NCBI RefSeq assembly: GCF_024733845.1
Contig: NZ_JANRHG010000005.1
Location: 62,001 to 126,000, forward strand
DNA: 64,000 nt
Source of the DNA: Neomoorella sulfitireducens
GTDB taxonomy: Bacteria > Bacillota > DSM-521 > Neomoorellales > Neomoorellaceae
Direction of reading: 5' to 3'
The notes below the pieces were generated by a model. It searched no databases and was not told the DNA's origin. It saw only the letters and a program-made list of their open reading frames with translations. Of the stretch, positions 1 to 8,609 are shown in pieces; positions within the stretch are counted from its first letter, which is position 1; each line of letters begins with the position of its first letter. The translations under genes were made by a program, and so were the position numbers.

Positions 1-531
1 ACCCTGAATGATACAAGCCCCAGCACCAATAAAAGCTCCTTCCTCGATTATAACACCACCACACAGGATCGCCCCGGGACCAATTTGTGCCGAATGTCCT
101 ATTATACAATCGTGCTCGATTATAGCCCCTGTATTAATAATCACGTTTTCACCAACAGTGACATCTGGATTAATTACAGCGGCAGCCATAATAATCGCTG
201 CCTCGCTCAGCCTAACTCCTGGAGCTATACTAGCAGCCGGATGACTAAGTACTGGAAAAATAAACCCCAACTCCCGGATTTTTTCATATAACCTTCTGCG
301 AATAGTATTATTAAAACCGGCCAGGCCCATAGCCGCCTGGTTAACCCCTGTCTGCAATAGATCGGGCAATATCTCGTCCGTACCCAAATACTTTATACCC
401 CAGGAAATCAGGGCATTATCTTTGCGGGGATCTGTACAACCTATTATTTCATAGGCTCCCGTTTTCCTGATTATATCAGCAACAACTTTGGCGTGGCCTC
501 CTGCCCCAATAAGTACGATCGGTAAAGGCAT
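1..531 (-). CDS. NeuD/PglD-type sugar O/N-acyltransferase (3' end outside window)
   Basis: Reading down from an ATG at 531 gives an uninterrupted frame to the window edge. It opens with a Rossmann-like GAGGHAKVVADII motif (PglD N-terminal domain that binds the UDP-amino sugar). It then passes into hexapeptide repeats of the left-handed beta-helix type (runs such as IAPGVRLSE, INPDVTVGE, IGPGAILCGG). Family knowledge: NeuD/PglD enzymes transfer acetyl from acetyl-CoA to the 4-amino group of UDP-4-amino sugars, after a LegC/PglE aminotransferase. Here it follows the legC-like gene by 6 bp, so the two are surely co-transcribed. The C-terminus is missing only because the window ends. Acceptor specificity cannot be read from sequence. 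Confidence 0.85.
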   Translation of the reverse strand, partial: MPLPIVLIGAGGHAKVVADIIRKTGAYEIIGCTDPRKDNALISWGIKYLGTDEILPDLLQTGVNQAAMGLAGFNNTIRRRLYEKIRELGFIFPVLSHPAASIAPGVRLSEAAIIMAAAVINPDVTVGENVIINTGAIIEHDCIIGHSAQIGPGAILCGGVIIEEGAFIGAGACIIQG

Positions 532-537
532 AATTAA

Positions 538-1653
538 TCAGCACGCCCCGCTTTTCAAAGCTCGAGCAACAACATTTATATCCTCGACTGTTAAGAAACT
601 CGCACTTGGCAAGTTTATCCCTTTCTGATACAATTCGTCTGCCACCGGACATAAATTAAAGGCGTAACCATGGTAACATGGTTGCCGGAATAGGGGTTTA
701 AATAAGGGACGAACTTGAATACCCTGATCATGCAAACGCTTCATTAATTCCTGTCTACCCGTCCCGTATTCTTCTTCATCAATAGTTATAGAAAAAAGCC
801 ACCAATTACTTTCCGCCCCAGGCGTTTCCTCCTGCCAGCCAATCCCGGATATACTGCGCAATTCCCGGCGGTAGAGCGCCGCATTGCGCCTTTTAATCGC
901 CAAAAATTCCGGCAGGCGTTCCAGCTGGGCCAGGCCCAGGGCAGCCTGGAGGTTGGTCAGGCGGTAATTAAAGCCTATTTCCTTATGCTCGTACTCGCTT
1001 TCCCCCGGCTCCCTGCCCTGGTTGACCAGGATTCTAGCTCTACGAGCCAGCTCAGGATCTTCTGTTACCAGCATCCCCCCGCCGCCGGTAGTGATAATTT
1101 TATTGCCATTGAAGCTAAAAACGCCTATATGTCCGAAAGTACCTGCTTTCTTTCCTTTGTAAGTTGAGCCTAAAGCTTCGGTAGCATCTTCGATGACGTA
1201 CAGCCCATACTCCCGGGCCAATCCCAGGATGGCGTCCATATCGGCCGGGTTGCCGTAGAGGTGAACCGGTATTATCGCTCGGGTATGTTTGGTAATAGCT
1301 CTTTCTATCGCAGCGGGATCGATGTTCCACGTCCGGGGATCAACGTCGACCACTACCGGCCTGGCCCCAACGTATACCACCGGATTAACCGTGGCAATGA
1401 AAGTAAGGGCCGGTACAATAACTTCATCCCCTGGTCCGATCCCCAATAATTTCAGGGCCAGGTGCAGGCCGGCCGTGCCGTTTACTACTGCCACTGCATG
1501 GCTGATACCTAAATACGCGGCAAACCGCTGCTCAAACTCCCTTACCAGGGGCCCTGCTGAAGAGACATAGCCGCTTTCTAAAGCTTTTAAAATATAGTCC
1601 CTCTCTAACTCACTGAGATTAGGCCAGTCCAGCGGTATCTTAATTTCCTGCAT
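538..1653 (-). CDS. legC: LegC-type PLP-dependent UDP-sugar aminotransferase
   Basis: This is a DegT/DnrJ/EryC1-family aminotransferase of about 371 residues, the usual family length. The PLP lysine is in the FNGNK motif (about residue 185), followed by a glycine-rich TTGGGG stretch. The cofactor-binding NGTAGLHLAL region is near residue 58. It should convert the 4-keto group made by the upstream LegB-like dehydratase into a 4-amino group, giving UDP-4-amino-4,6-dideoxy-GlcNAc. Two TTG codons lie immediately before the ATG at 1653. The SD-like AAGGCGG at 1664-1670 fits the middle TTG or the ATG best. It lies 15 bp after legB and 6 bp before the acetyltransferase, so it is one operon. PglE-like (bacillosamine) activity is the main alternative. 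Confidence 0.82.
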   Translation of the reverse strand: MQEIKIPLDWPNLSELERDYILKALESGYVSSAGPLVREFEQRFAAYLGISHAVAVVNGTAGLHLALKLLGIGPGDEVIVPALTFIATVNPVVYVGARPVVVDVDPRTWNIDPAAIERAITKHTRAIIPVHLYGNPADMDAILGLAREYGLYVIEDATEALGSTYKGKKAGTFGHIGVFSFNGNKIITTGGGGMLVTEDPELARRARILVNQGREPGESEYEHKEIGFNYRLTNLQAALGLAQLERLPEFLAIKRRNAALYRRELRSISGIGWQEETPGAESNWWLFSITIDEEEYGTGRQELMKRLHDQGIQVRPLFKPLFRQPCYHGYAFNLCPVADELYQKGINLPSASFLTVEDINVVARALKSGAC

Positions 1654-1668
1654 CAACAAGGCGCCGCC

Positions 1669-2640
1669 TTATACGTTATATTGCCCGGCTTTATATAAAG
1701 CCAGGTGATTTTTAAACCACTCAATTGTTATTGCCAGTCCTTGACTTAAGGAGTATTCTGGTCGCCAGCCTGCCAGCCGGTTCGCTTTGCGGTTATCACA
1801 GCATAAACGCTCTACTTCGCTCGCTTCAGGGCGGTAACGTTCCGCATCAACCCGGACTTTCACCTTTATCCCGATCAATTGTCCTATCAGCTCAACCAGC
1901 TCGCCGATGCTTATTTCCCGGCCGCTCCCGATATTAACTACTTCGCCCACCGTCCGTGGTGAAAGACCTGCAGTGATAAAGCCGTTCACTGTGTCTTCAA
2001 CGAAGTTAAAGTCCCTCGTCGGTGCCAAATTGCCCAGCCGTATCTCCTCCTGGCCACTTAATAGCTGGGTGATAATCGTAGGGATAACGGCCCGGGCTGA
2101 CTGGCGTGGCCCATAGGTGTTAAAGGGCCGGATTACAGTTACCGGTAAATCAAAAGACCGGTAAAAACTCAGGGCCAGCTGGTCGGCGCCAATCTTGCTG
2201 GCAGCATAGGGTGATTGGGCCTGGAGGGGATGATTTTCATCAATAGGTACATACCGGGCCGTTCCATAAACTTCCGAGGTAGAAGTATGAACGACCCTTC
2301 TCAGGCCTTCTTCCCTCGCTGCCTGGCAAATATTGTAAGTACCTTCAACATTCGTCTTTATATAAGCAACTGGCGTGATATAAGAATAGGGAATCCCTAT
2401 TAAGGCCGCCAGGTGGAATACTACTTCTATTCCCCGTAATGAAGCTCTGACGCTGTCATAATCACGGATATCACCGGCAAAGACTTCAATATCGTCTTTG
2501 ACTTCACTCTCCTCCAACCACCCCCATGTATTGCGGGAATTATAATGGACAAAGGCCCGTACCTTATGTCCCTCTTTGACGAGTCTTTCCGAAAGATGCG
2601 AACCGATGAAGCCACCGGCACCGGTTACTAAAATACGCAA
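1669..2640 (-). CDS. legB: LegB-type NAD-dependent UDP-GlcNAc 4,6-dehydratase
   Basis: This is a 323-residue extended short-chain dehydrogenase. It starts with the NAD-binding GAGGFIGSHL motif and carries the TSTSEVYG segment and the YAASK catalytic Tyr/Lys pair. It should make the 4-keto-6-deoxy intermediate from UDP-GlcNAc, the first step of the legionaminic/bacillosamine-type route completed by the two genes downstream. The start is TTG at 2640, with an AAGGAAGG ribosome site 7-8 bases upstream. No NeuB/NeuC homologue is visible, but the operon runs out of the window. Proximity to the flagellar block suggests flagellin glycosylation (inference). A dTDP-glucose dehydratase is less likely given the LegC/NeuD partners. 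Confidence 0.82.
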   Translation of the reverse strand: MRILVTGAGGFIGSHLSERLVKEGHKVRAFVHYNSRNTWGWLEESEVKDDIEVFAGDIRDYDSVRASLRGIEVVFHLAALIGIPYSYITPVAYIKTNVEGTYNICQAAREEGLRRVVHTSTSEVYGTARYVPIDENHPLQAQSPYAASKIGADQLALSFYRSFDLPVTVIRPFNTYGPRQSARAVIPTIITQLLSGQEEIRLGNLAPTRDFNFVEDTVNGFITAGLSPRTVGEVVNIGSGREISIGELVELIGQLIGIKVKVRVDAERYRPEASEVERLCCDNRKANRLAGWRPEYSLSQGLAITIEWFKNHLALYKAGQYNV

Positions 2641-2870
2641 AAGTTTTACCTTCCTTTATTACATATAATGGTATTTAGAGTGCCATATATATATTATCTT
2701 CGCTTTAATTTTTCTTCCAGGACATTATATCGACATTCTATGGCGAGGCTGTAGAGGACAAGTAAGATTTTCTTCTTTAGCAATAAAGATGACACCGAAT
2801 GGAAAATGTGGCTGGCTATTATCAAGGTAGCAAAAATACTTCTAGCAGCTTTAGAGGGCCAGTAAAAAAA
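2641..2870. other. Intergenic region upstream of legB
   Basis: No gene is seen here. Read on the minus strand it contains TATAAT (2724-2729), which could be the -10 of the legB promoter about 85 bases before its start; no good -35 is visible. An AT-rich stretch follows. No sigma-D signature was found, so this operon is probably not expressed from a flagellar-sigma promoter inside the window. Confidence 0.4.
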
Positions 2871-2871
2871 T

Positions 2872-2891
2872 ACCCCGGTTTGTACCGGGGT
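2872..2891 (-). terminator. Rho-independent terminator after the Uma2 gene
   Basis: ACCCCGGT and ACCGGGGT form a perfect 8-bp stem with a 4-base loop. On the minus strand it is followed by seven T residues (2863-2869). It lies 26 bp after the Uma2 stop codon. Confidence 0.85.
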
Positions 2892-2916
2892 GATTTGAGC
2901 AAGTATTGAACACTGG

Positions 2917-3543
2917 TCACGTTAACTCTTCCCATAATTCATCTAACTTCAGACTAAAACCCGGTAGCACCCGGGAGGTATAAACCCCGTCTTCATCCGG
3001 CCGTATCTGCCGGTACTGGCCGTCATGGAGCTGGAAAAACTCGGCATCGCGGGTATCGGGATGAATGAGCCAGTATTCTTTCACGCCGGCCTGTTCGTAC
3101 TCGGTAAATTTAACGTGCCGGTCGCGGTTTAGACTTTCAAGCGAAGTTATTTCTACTACTAAATCGGGGGCCCCGTCCAGGTAGGTGGGCTTGAGCAGAG
3201 GAGAATTCTCCTTGGCCACAAAGATCAAGTCTGGCTCGCGGGCGCTTTTCAAAGGTTCGGGCAGGCGTACCAGAAAGGGAGCAAATAATACTTCGCCTAA
3301 ATCATGGGTAATAACAAATTCCCTTAAAATAACAAGGAGAAAGCCTGCCAATCTTTGGTGGTTCAATGATGCCGGCGTCATCAGGACAACCTCTCCCTCA
3401 ACCCATTCGGCCAGGGTGTCTTCATCGGCCCAGGCAAGAAATTGTTCAAAGGTTATTTTGCCAGGTGGAAGTGGGCGGGCAATAGCGACGGCGTACCGGG
3501 CATAGGCTTCCTTAAACAGGTTATGGTTATCCTGTTGGCTCAT
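2917..3543 (-). CDS. Uma2-family (DUF820) putative PD-(D/E)XK nuclease
   Basis: This 208-residue protein matches the Uma2/DUF820 fold. It has an N-terminal TFEQFLAWAD segment, EGEVVLMTPAS (conserved Glu), REPDLIFV (catalytic Asp), then PDLVVEITS (Asp/Glu pair of the nuclease core) and an EYWLIHP strand. Family members are abundant in cyanobacteria and Firmicutes, resemble restriction-type nucleases, and mostly have no proven function. It is a single gene between its own terminator and the flgK terminator, so it is independent of the flagellar operon. It is apparently intact. The start at 3543 was not tested against alternatives. Confidence 0.85.
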   Translation of the reverse strand: MSQQDNHNLFKEAYARYAVAIARPLPPGKITFEQFLAWADEDTLAEWVEGEVVLMTPASLNHQRLAGFLLVILREFVITHDLGEVLFAPFLVRLPEPLKSAREPDLIFVAKENSPLLKPTYLDGAPDLVVEITSLESLNRDRHVKFTEYEQAGVKEYWLIHPDTRDAEFFQLHDGQYRQIRPDEDGVYTSRVLPGFSLKLDELWEELT

Positions 3544-3664
3544 TTCAGTTTCACCTGCCGTCAGGGCATAGTGGACGAGATCGGCGTCTTGAACTAATTT
3601 GCTGAAATGATCATATCATACAAACCGTTACCGCTCAATGCCGCCCCTGCTCTTATTTCTGGCT

Positions 3665-3693
3665 GCCGGGAACCACATATAGCTCTTCCCGGC
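3665..3693 (-). terminator. Hairpin just after flgK
   Basis: GCCGGGAA and TTCCCGGC form an 8-bp stem with a 13-base loop directly after the flgK stop codon. No U-run follows, so it may protect the mRNA 3' end or terminate weakly. Confidence 0.55.
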
Positions 3694-3694
3694 T

Positions 3695-5251
3695 CTACCG
3701 CGTCACGCCCATGCCGTTGATGATCTTGTCAAGCATGGCGTCCAGGGTGGTAATTAACCTGGCCGCGGCTTCGTAAGCCCGCTGGTACTGGAGCATGTTG
3801 ACCATCTCCTCGTCCAGGGAGACGCCGGAAATGGATTCTTTGCGGCTGGTGAGCTGGTCTACCAGGACGCCCTGGTTGGTGACCATGCGGCCGGCTTCAT
3901 GGGCGTCGACGCCGAGTTTAGCGGTGAAGTTTTTGTAGTAGTCGTCGAAGGTGACGCCGCTAGTCCCCTCGACCAGGGTATCAATGTCTCCATCGCTATT
4001 TATGTCGGTTTCTTGAAATAACTTAGACTGTAGTTGGGCGATCTTTAAGGCGTTAGCTCCATTACCGGCACCACCACTAACATCTGCCGCAGCGATTTTC
4101 GTTACATCATTGCGGATATTCAGGTTAACACCGATGTTTCTGGCGGTAATACCGCTTTCGCTGATATCACCTGTAGCGGGGGGATCGCTTAAAGCAACAA
4201 AAAAGTTTTCATATGTATTGGTATTGGGGTCTGTGTCAGTATTCACAGGTTGCCCGCTCAAATCCAGCCCCTCCCTGTGAATGGCATTGATGTTTTCCGC
4301 CAACCCCCTAGCTAAAACATCAAGCTTGTTAAGGTATAACTGGACATCGCCACGTGCTTCCTGCAAGCCTTTTATCTCCCCGCGATTGGGCGTGATCTCC
4401 GTCCCATCTCCCCAATAAATTTTTGCCTTGTCATTACCCGTTCCGACCGACACTTCATTTGCTATGCTGTTATTACTATTATCTATACTCACCAGATAGG
4501 CGTTACCGATTCTTATCTTTACCTGCCCGTCGTAAATATCGTCGCCATTGACGTTTATCTTGTTATACTCCACCTCAAAATCAATTATCTTGCTCAGCTT
4601 GTCCAGCAGCAAATCCCGCTGGTCCAGGAGGTCGTTGGGCTGGTCGCCGGCGGCGATGATGTTTTTGATCTGGACGTTCAAGTCTACAACCTGCCGGGCC
4701 AGGGAGTTGATCTCGGTGACCTTCAGCTCGATGGACTGGTCGATGTCGCCGATAATCGTTTCTAGCTGCTGGGCGCTGTGGTTGAAGGCTTCCGCCAGGG
4801 CGCCGGCCGTCTCGACAACGGTGGTCCGCACCGGGGAGCTTTCCGCGTTCTTGGACAGTTCCTGCCATGCGGCCCAGAACTGGCTCATCAGGGTGCTCAA
4901 GCCCGTATCCGAAGGCTCGCTAAAGACAATTTCCACCTGGGTCAGGACGTCCTGGATCTGCTCCCACATGCCCAGGTTTCCGGTTTCGCGGCGGATCTGG
5001 GTGTCTAAGAATTCGTCCCGCAGGCGGCGGGTTTCCTGGCTGTCGACGCCGGTGCCGATCTGCCATCCTGTACCGCCGGGCCGGTTCATGGCCGGGACGG
5101 GATAGGCGGGCGTGGTGGCCAGCACCACCTGCTGGCGGGTGTAGCCCTCTGTGTTGGCGTTGGCGATGTTGTGGGCGGTTGTATATATACCCCGCTGCGC
5201 GGCCTGCATGCCGCGCAGGCCGGTGTTAAAGCCGAAAAAAGTTCCCGGCAC
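3695..5251 (-). CDS. flgK: FlgK, flagellar hook-associated protein 1
   Basis: This 518-residue protein forms the first hook-filament junction ring. The N-terminus has the classic flagellar rod/hook signature (GLRGMQAAQRGIYTTAHNIANANTEGYTRQ). The C-terminal helix (EEMVNMLQYQRAYEAAARLITTLDAMLDKIING) is the matching D0 segment. The central region (about 230-400) is variable and Asn/Asp-rich, as expected for the exposed part. The protein is exported by the flagellar type III apparatus and chaperoned by FlgN, encoded just upstream. It is the last gene of the flagellar run here. flgL, normally its immediate neighbour, is 12 kb upstream at the head of the same-strand block. Confidence 0.96.
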   Translation of the reverse strand: MPGTFFGFNTGLRGMQAAQRGIYTTAHNIANANTEGYTRQQVVLATTPAYPVPAMNRPGGTGWQIGTGVDSQETRRLRDEFLDTQIRRETGNLGMWEQIQDVLTQVEIVFSEPSDTGLSTLMSQFWAAWQELSKNAESSPVRTTVVETAGALAEAFNHSAQQLETIIGDIDQSIELKVTEINSLARQVVDLNVQIKNIIAAGDQPNDLLDQRDLLLDKLSKIIDFEVEYNKINVNGDDIYDGQVKIRIGNAYLVSIDNSNNSIANEVSVGTGNDKAKIYWGDGTEITPNRGEIKGLQEARGDVQLYLNKLDVLARGLAENINAIHREGLDLSGQPVNTDTDPNTNTYENFFVALSDPPATGDISESGITARNIGVNLNIRNDVTKIAAADVSGGAGNGANALKIAQLQSKLFQETDINSDGDIDTLVEGTSGVTFDDYYKNFTAKLGVDAHEAGRMVTNQGVLVDQLTSRKESISGVSLDEEMVNMLQYQRAYEAAARLITTLDAMLDKIINGMGVTR

Positions 5252-5292
5252 TTTACTTCACCCTTTATTCCGTTACTAATACCAGCCTCCCG

Positions 5293-5667
5293 CTACACCA
5301 GCCGGTCCACGAGGGCCGGGGCCTGGTCTTCCAGCAGGAGCAGGGACAGCATCTTATGTACATAGGCCAGGGACTGGCGCGCCAGCAGGCGGTTCGTCTC
5401 GTTGACTTCCCGGAGTTCCCCCACAGCCTGCCGTAAAGTGCAGCGCAGTTCTTCCGTTCCCGGCGCAGGGGCCTCGCCGGCCACGGCCAGCTGCCGTTCT
5501 TCTTCCAGGGCTGCTAAGATCCGGGCCAGTTCTCCCTTTCTTTCGGCGGCCGCCCGTATCGCCTCCAGATCGTCGGCCACCAGGGCGTCCTGCTCCCGGC
5601 GGCACACGGCCAAAAGGTCGCGCACCACTTCCAGCTCTGACTGCAAAACTTCTGCCAGTTCCCTCAC
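5293..5667 (-). CDS. flgN: FlgN-type export chaperone for FlgK/FlgL
   Basis: This 124-residue, almost wholly helical protein is rich in Glu, Arg and Leu with heptad-like spacing, typical of FlgN. It is cytoplasmic and binds the C-terminal ends of FlgK/FlgL before export. Its start overlaps the flgM stop by 4 bp, showing translational coupling, and flgK follows after 41 bp. Sequence similarity within this family is low, so the call rests mainly on the helical character plus the flgM-flgN-flgK order. Confidence 0.85.
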   Translation of the reverse strand: MRELAEVLQSELEVVRDLLAVCRREQDALVADDLEAIRAAAERKGELARILAALEEERQLAVAGEAPAPGTEELRCTLRQAVGELREVNETNRLLARQSLAYVHKMLSLLLLEDQAPALVDRLV

Positions 5668-5981
5668 CGGCCCATCTCCTTTAAGATGGCGCCGGCCACG
5701 TCTTCCTCGGGCACTTTATAAACGCCCGCCGCCACGGCGTCGCGTATGACCTCCACCCTGCCGGCGCTGGTTTCCTCCATGCCTGCCAGGCGGGTTCTTA
5801 ATTCTTTTATCAGCCGGCTTTCGGGGGACAGCTGGACGCTGTCTCCTTCCTGGCGCGCCCGGGCCGGCCGTTCACTATCCTGGACTCCCGCCCCTTGCTG
5901 GTAGGCCACGTTCACCCGGTTCCAGGATACCGGTCCCTGTCCCGTTATCTTCAAATCGATACACTCCTCCTGGTTGCTCAA
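5664..5981 (-). CDS. flgM: FlgM, anti-sigma-28 (sigma-D) factor
   Basis: This 105-residue protein has a polar, disordered N-terminal half. The C-terminal half carries the FlgM signature: VQLSPESRLIKELRTRL, then GRVEVIRDAVAAGVYKVPEEDVAGAIL. It holds sigma-D inactive until the hook is finished and FlgM is exported. That fits the sigma-D promoter found in front of flgL. It sits 12 bp after csrA and overlaps flgN. Confidence 0.93.
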   Translation of the reverse strand: MSNQEECIDLKITGQGPVSWNRVNVAYQQGAGVQDSERPARARQEGDSVQLSPESRLIKELRTRLAGMEETSAGRVEVIRDAVAAGVYKVPEEDVAGAILKEMGR

Positions 5982-5993
5982 CCTGCTATAAAT

Positions 5994-6257
5994 CTACATA
6001 TCGGTATGGCCGCCGCGATCTTTAACCGGCCGCGCAATATTTACGGCCGGCAGTTCCCCGGGTGCCACGGCAGCCGTCCTGGCGGCGGCCTTATTCTCGT
6101 CCCGCACGGCGGCGAGGAGTTCCTCGCGCACGATCGGCACCTCCGGCGGGGCGTCGATACCGATACGGATGCGGTCGTCTTCAATGGCGACCACGGTAAT
6201 TCTTATCCTGCCGTCGACAATGATGGTCTCGTTGACCCGCCGGGTTAAGACGAGCAC
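5994..6257 (-). CDS. csrA: CsrA, translational regulator of flagellin
   Basis: This is a typical CsrA beginning MLVLTRRVNETIIV, with the IRIGIDAPPEVPIVREE RNA-binding strand and loop. At 87 residues it is longer than the 61-residue E. coli protein because of an Ala-rich tail after position 55. The start is GTG at 6257 with a GGAG sequence upstream. In Firmicutes CsrA represses flagellin (hag) translation and is sequestered by FliW. fliW lies directly upstream, the standard FliW-CsrA-Hag switch arrangement. Confidence 0.96.
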   Translation of the reverse strand: MLVLTRRVNETIIVDGRIRITVVAIEDDRIRIGIDAPPEVPIVREELLAAVRDENKAAARTAAVAPGELPAVNIARPVKDRGGHTDM

Positions 6258-6285
6258 TCGCTACCGCTCCTTTATCATCACCTCA

Positions 6286-6305
6286 GGCGGGCAAAGTGAC
6301 CCGCC
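6286..6305 (-). other. Small hairpin between fliW and csrA
   Basis: GGCGGG and CCCGCC pair across an 8-base loop in the 114-bp fliW-csrA gap, about 30 bases before the csrA start. The csrA ribosome site contains the AAAGGAG core that CsrA itself could bind, so autoregulation is possible (inference). Confidence 0.35.
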
Positions 6306-6371
6306 CCGGATCAATTATACCCCTCCCGCACCGCCGTCTCCATCCCCGCCTGCCTGCCGCCACGGCCCTTA

Positions 6372-6797
6372 TCACCGGAACAGGGGGTGCCGGGTGGTGT
6401 ACCTGGTGCCTTCCATGATAAACTGCCGGCCCAGGCGGGCCTTCCTGTTGATGACCACCGGCGCCACCAGGTTGGCGGTCATGCGCCGGACGTCGCCGTC
6501 CGGGACGGTCACCACGGACAGGGCCAGGACATCGGCAGCTTCTTTTATTTCCAGCTCTCGCTGCAGCCCTTCCGGGATCTCCACTTCATAGCCGGGGAAA
6601 AAGAGGAAGGGGTCCACCAACAGGAAGGCCACGTCCGGATCGGCAACGGCCTGGAGCCAGGTAAAGGCCGGGTTTTCCGGGATGGGGTGCAGGAAAAACT
6701 TATGCAGGTGCTCAAAGGCCGGGATGCCGCCCGGGAAGTTCAACACATCCGCCGCCTCAATCTCTACGACTCCGAAACGTGACGTCTGTACCCTCAC
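6372..6797 (-). CDS. fliW: FliW, CsrA antagonist / flagellar assembly factor
   Basis: This 141-residue protein has the FliW features: FNFPGGIPAFEHLHKF-type N-terminal motif (here NFPGGIPAFEHLHKFFLHP), LQAVADPDVAFLLVDP and NLVAPVVINRKARLGRQFI. It binds CsrA allosterically and is released when flagellin accumulates. It is paired with csrA 114 bp downstream. It is separated from flgL by three large secreted-protein genes, an unusual gap because fliW usually follows flgL directly. Confidence 0.95.
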   Translation of the reverse strand: MRVQTSRFGVVEIEAADVLNFPGGIPAFEHLHKFFLHPIPENPAFTWLQAVADPDVAFLLVDPFLFFPGYEVEIPEGLQRELEIKEAADVLALSVVTVPDGDVRRMTANLVAPVVINRKARLGRQFIMEGTRYTTRHPLFR

Positions 6798-6916
6798 AGG
6801 TAAAACCGCCTTTCCAGGGGCTGAGATGATTTAACTGCTCCACAGGTTGACACGAAATACACGTGCCCGGCCGCAGCATGGTTTGGCCCGGGACATCGTG
6901 CCGCCGGAAAGGGGCG

Positions 6917-8557
6917 CTAGTTAAAATCCAGCACCCGCTCCCGGTAGTCGGCGGTCATTTCTTCCTGGAGATAATGAATAAAACGGTTGAGGAATACTGC
7001 CGCCTCGGCCCGGGTAAGGATTTCGTTGGGCCGCAAAAAGCCATAGTCGTCTCCCAGATTAAAGCCAATTTTATCGGCCACGTAGACGGAAGCCCTGGCC
7101 CAGGCAGGTATATCCCCGTCATCCAGATAAGATGTCTGCACATAGCCTGCCGGCGCCAGGCCTTCCAGGCCCAGGGCCCGCACCATGATGACCAGGGCCT
7201 CGACCCTGGTAAGGGGCTTCATGGGGCCAAAAAGGCCCGGTCCCGTGCCGGACATGACCCCGGCTTCGTAGACGGCCCGGTAATACTTATAGGCCGGGTC
7301 GGTTGTGGCCACGTCGGCGAAGATGGGGTTTTCCGGGGCTTGCTCAGCCTGGCCTGGCCTGCCGGTAAAGAGGGACGCCTGCCCGGCCTGGACGGTCAAG
7401 TTGGGCCTGGTATAAAACGTCCCGTTCTGACCCGGCAGGACGCTGCCGGCGTACAGTCCCCCGGCAGCCGGCAGCCGGGACGTCCCCGACGCTTCAACCG
7501 GCAGGGGCAGGTCCAGCACCGCCACCAGGGCCCGGGCAAACTGGCCGCGGTAAAAAGGCAGTGCGGGGCGGAAATATTCTCCCGTTTCCTCAAAGGCGCC
7601 CAGGCCGTAGATCTGGCGGATGTCGCTTTCTGCCCAGTGGCCGCGGATATCGGCCAGGTCTGCTACCCACAGCCGGTTTTTGCCGGCCAGGCCGTTTAGT
7701 TCGAAGCCGCCCTCTTTCTTCAACCAGGCGGTGCTGGCCAGCACGCCGTTTTCCAGGTCGGGAAAGCTGCCCTGGTACTGCAGGGTTTCCGTGGTGCGGC
7801 TGTTCTCGACGTAGCCCCCGGCAAAGCTGATGGCCTGGGGCTCGTTGGCCTGGTATTCCAGGTAGCGGGTGCGGTGGTAGGAAACGCCCTGGCTGTAGCT
7901 GCAGCTCCAGGTGGTGGAGACAAGGGTCGCTTTATCCAGGGCCACCTTACCGCTGAAAGACACCGTGCCTTCTTCCCGGCCGGTCTCGGTGCTCCCCCAG
8001 GCGTGGTTGTATCCCACCGTCCTGCCCCAGGTTTCCACCGTCACCGTCGCCTGGCCGTTGTTCACGCTGTAGACCTTCCGCGCCGTCCAGTTGCCGCTTT
8101 TATAGTCCACCGCCGGCTGGTGGTCAATGAGGTCGGAACGGGAAAATTGAAAGTCCTGCAGGGTGTACCTGTCCTTCCCCACCGTGACCGTCTCGCTGAA
8201 GCGTTCTATCCTGGTGGTATTCACTTCCTGGCGCCCGTTTTTTTCCACCGCCGTGGCAAAATTCAGGCTCCGGTTGAGCTTGATGCCCTTTTCCAGGTTC
8301 TCCAGCCTGTAGTTCACCCTGCCGGTTACGCTGCCGTCCCTGGCCTGGCCGGAGCTTTCCTGGATCGTGCCCTTCAAGACCACCGGCTCGCCGGTGAGGT
8401 AGAGGACTTCGACATATTCCTTTTCATTCCTGATGCCGCCCTGGAAGCGGTAATAGTCAACGGCCGCGGCCGGGAGGGTGCGCAGCAGCAATACGGCAAA
8501 AAACGCCCACCAGAAAACAAGGACGCGGGCTTTTCCTTTTAGAAGGTCTGTAACCAC
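6917..8557 (-). CDS. Secreted protein with three C-terminal SLH domains
   Basis: The mature protein is about 540 residues. The start is best placed at a GTG at 8557, with GAGGTGG six bases upstream. It gives a signal peptide (KGKARVLVFWWAFFAVLLL, then AAA) followed by about 280 residues of beta-rich, repeat-poor sequence of unknown fold. Three SLH motifs fill the last 240 residues (FADV/DIRGHW-type starts, LTRVEALVIMVRALG and LTRAEAAVFLNRF endings). SLH domains anchor proteins to pyruvylated secondary cell wall polymer. It lies 52 bp after the other SLH gene and is read in the same direction toward fliW. Confidence 0.85.
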   Translation of the reverse strand: MVTDLLKGKARVLVFWWAFFAVLLLRTLPAAAVDYYRFQGGIRNEKEYVEVLYLTGEPVVLKGTIQESSGQARDGSVTGRVNYRLENLEKGIKLNRSLNFATAVEKNGRQEVNTTRIERFSETVTVGKDRYTLQDFQFSRSDLIDHQPAVDYKSGNWTARKVYSVNNGQATVTVETWGRTVGYNHAWGSTETGREEGTVSFSGKVALDKATLVSTTWSCSYSQGVSYHRTRYLEYQANEPQAISFAGGYVENSRTTETLQYQGSFPDLENGVLASTAWLKKEGGFELNGLAGKNRLWVADLADIRGHWAESDIRQIYGLGAFEETGEYFRPALPFYRGQFARALVAVLDLPLPVEASGTSRLPAAGGLYAGSVLPGQNGTFYTRPNLTVQAGQASLFTGRPGQAEQAPENPIFADVATTDPAYKYYRAVYEAGVMSGTGPGLFGPMKPLTRVEALVIMVRALGLEGLAPAGYVQTSYLDDGDIPAWARASVYVADKIGFNLGDDYGFLRPNEILTRAEAAVFLNRFIHYLQEEMTADYRERVLDFN

Positions 8558-8609
8558 CACAAACCACCTCGAAATTAATCTTACCGCATACCCTACCGCG
8601 CTGCCGCGG

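Noticed and set aside
6863-7699. Plus-strand frame of 278 codons over the SLH gene
   Set aside because: GC-rich antisense shadow; the minus strand shows signal peptide and SLH motifs.
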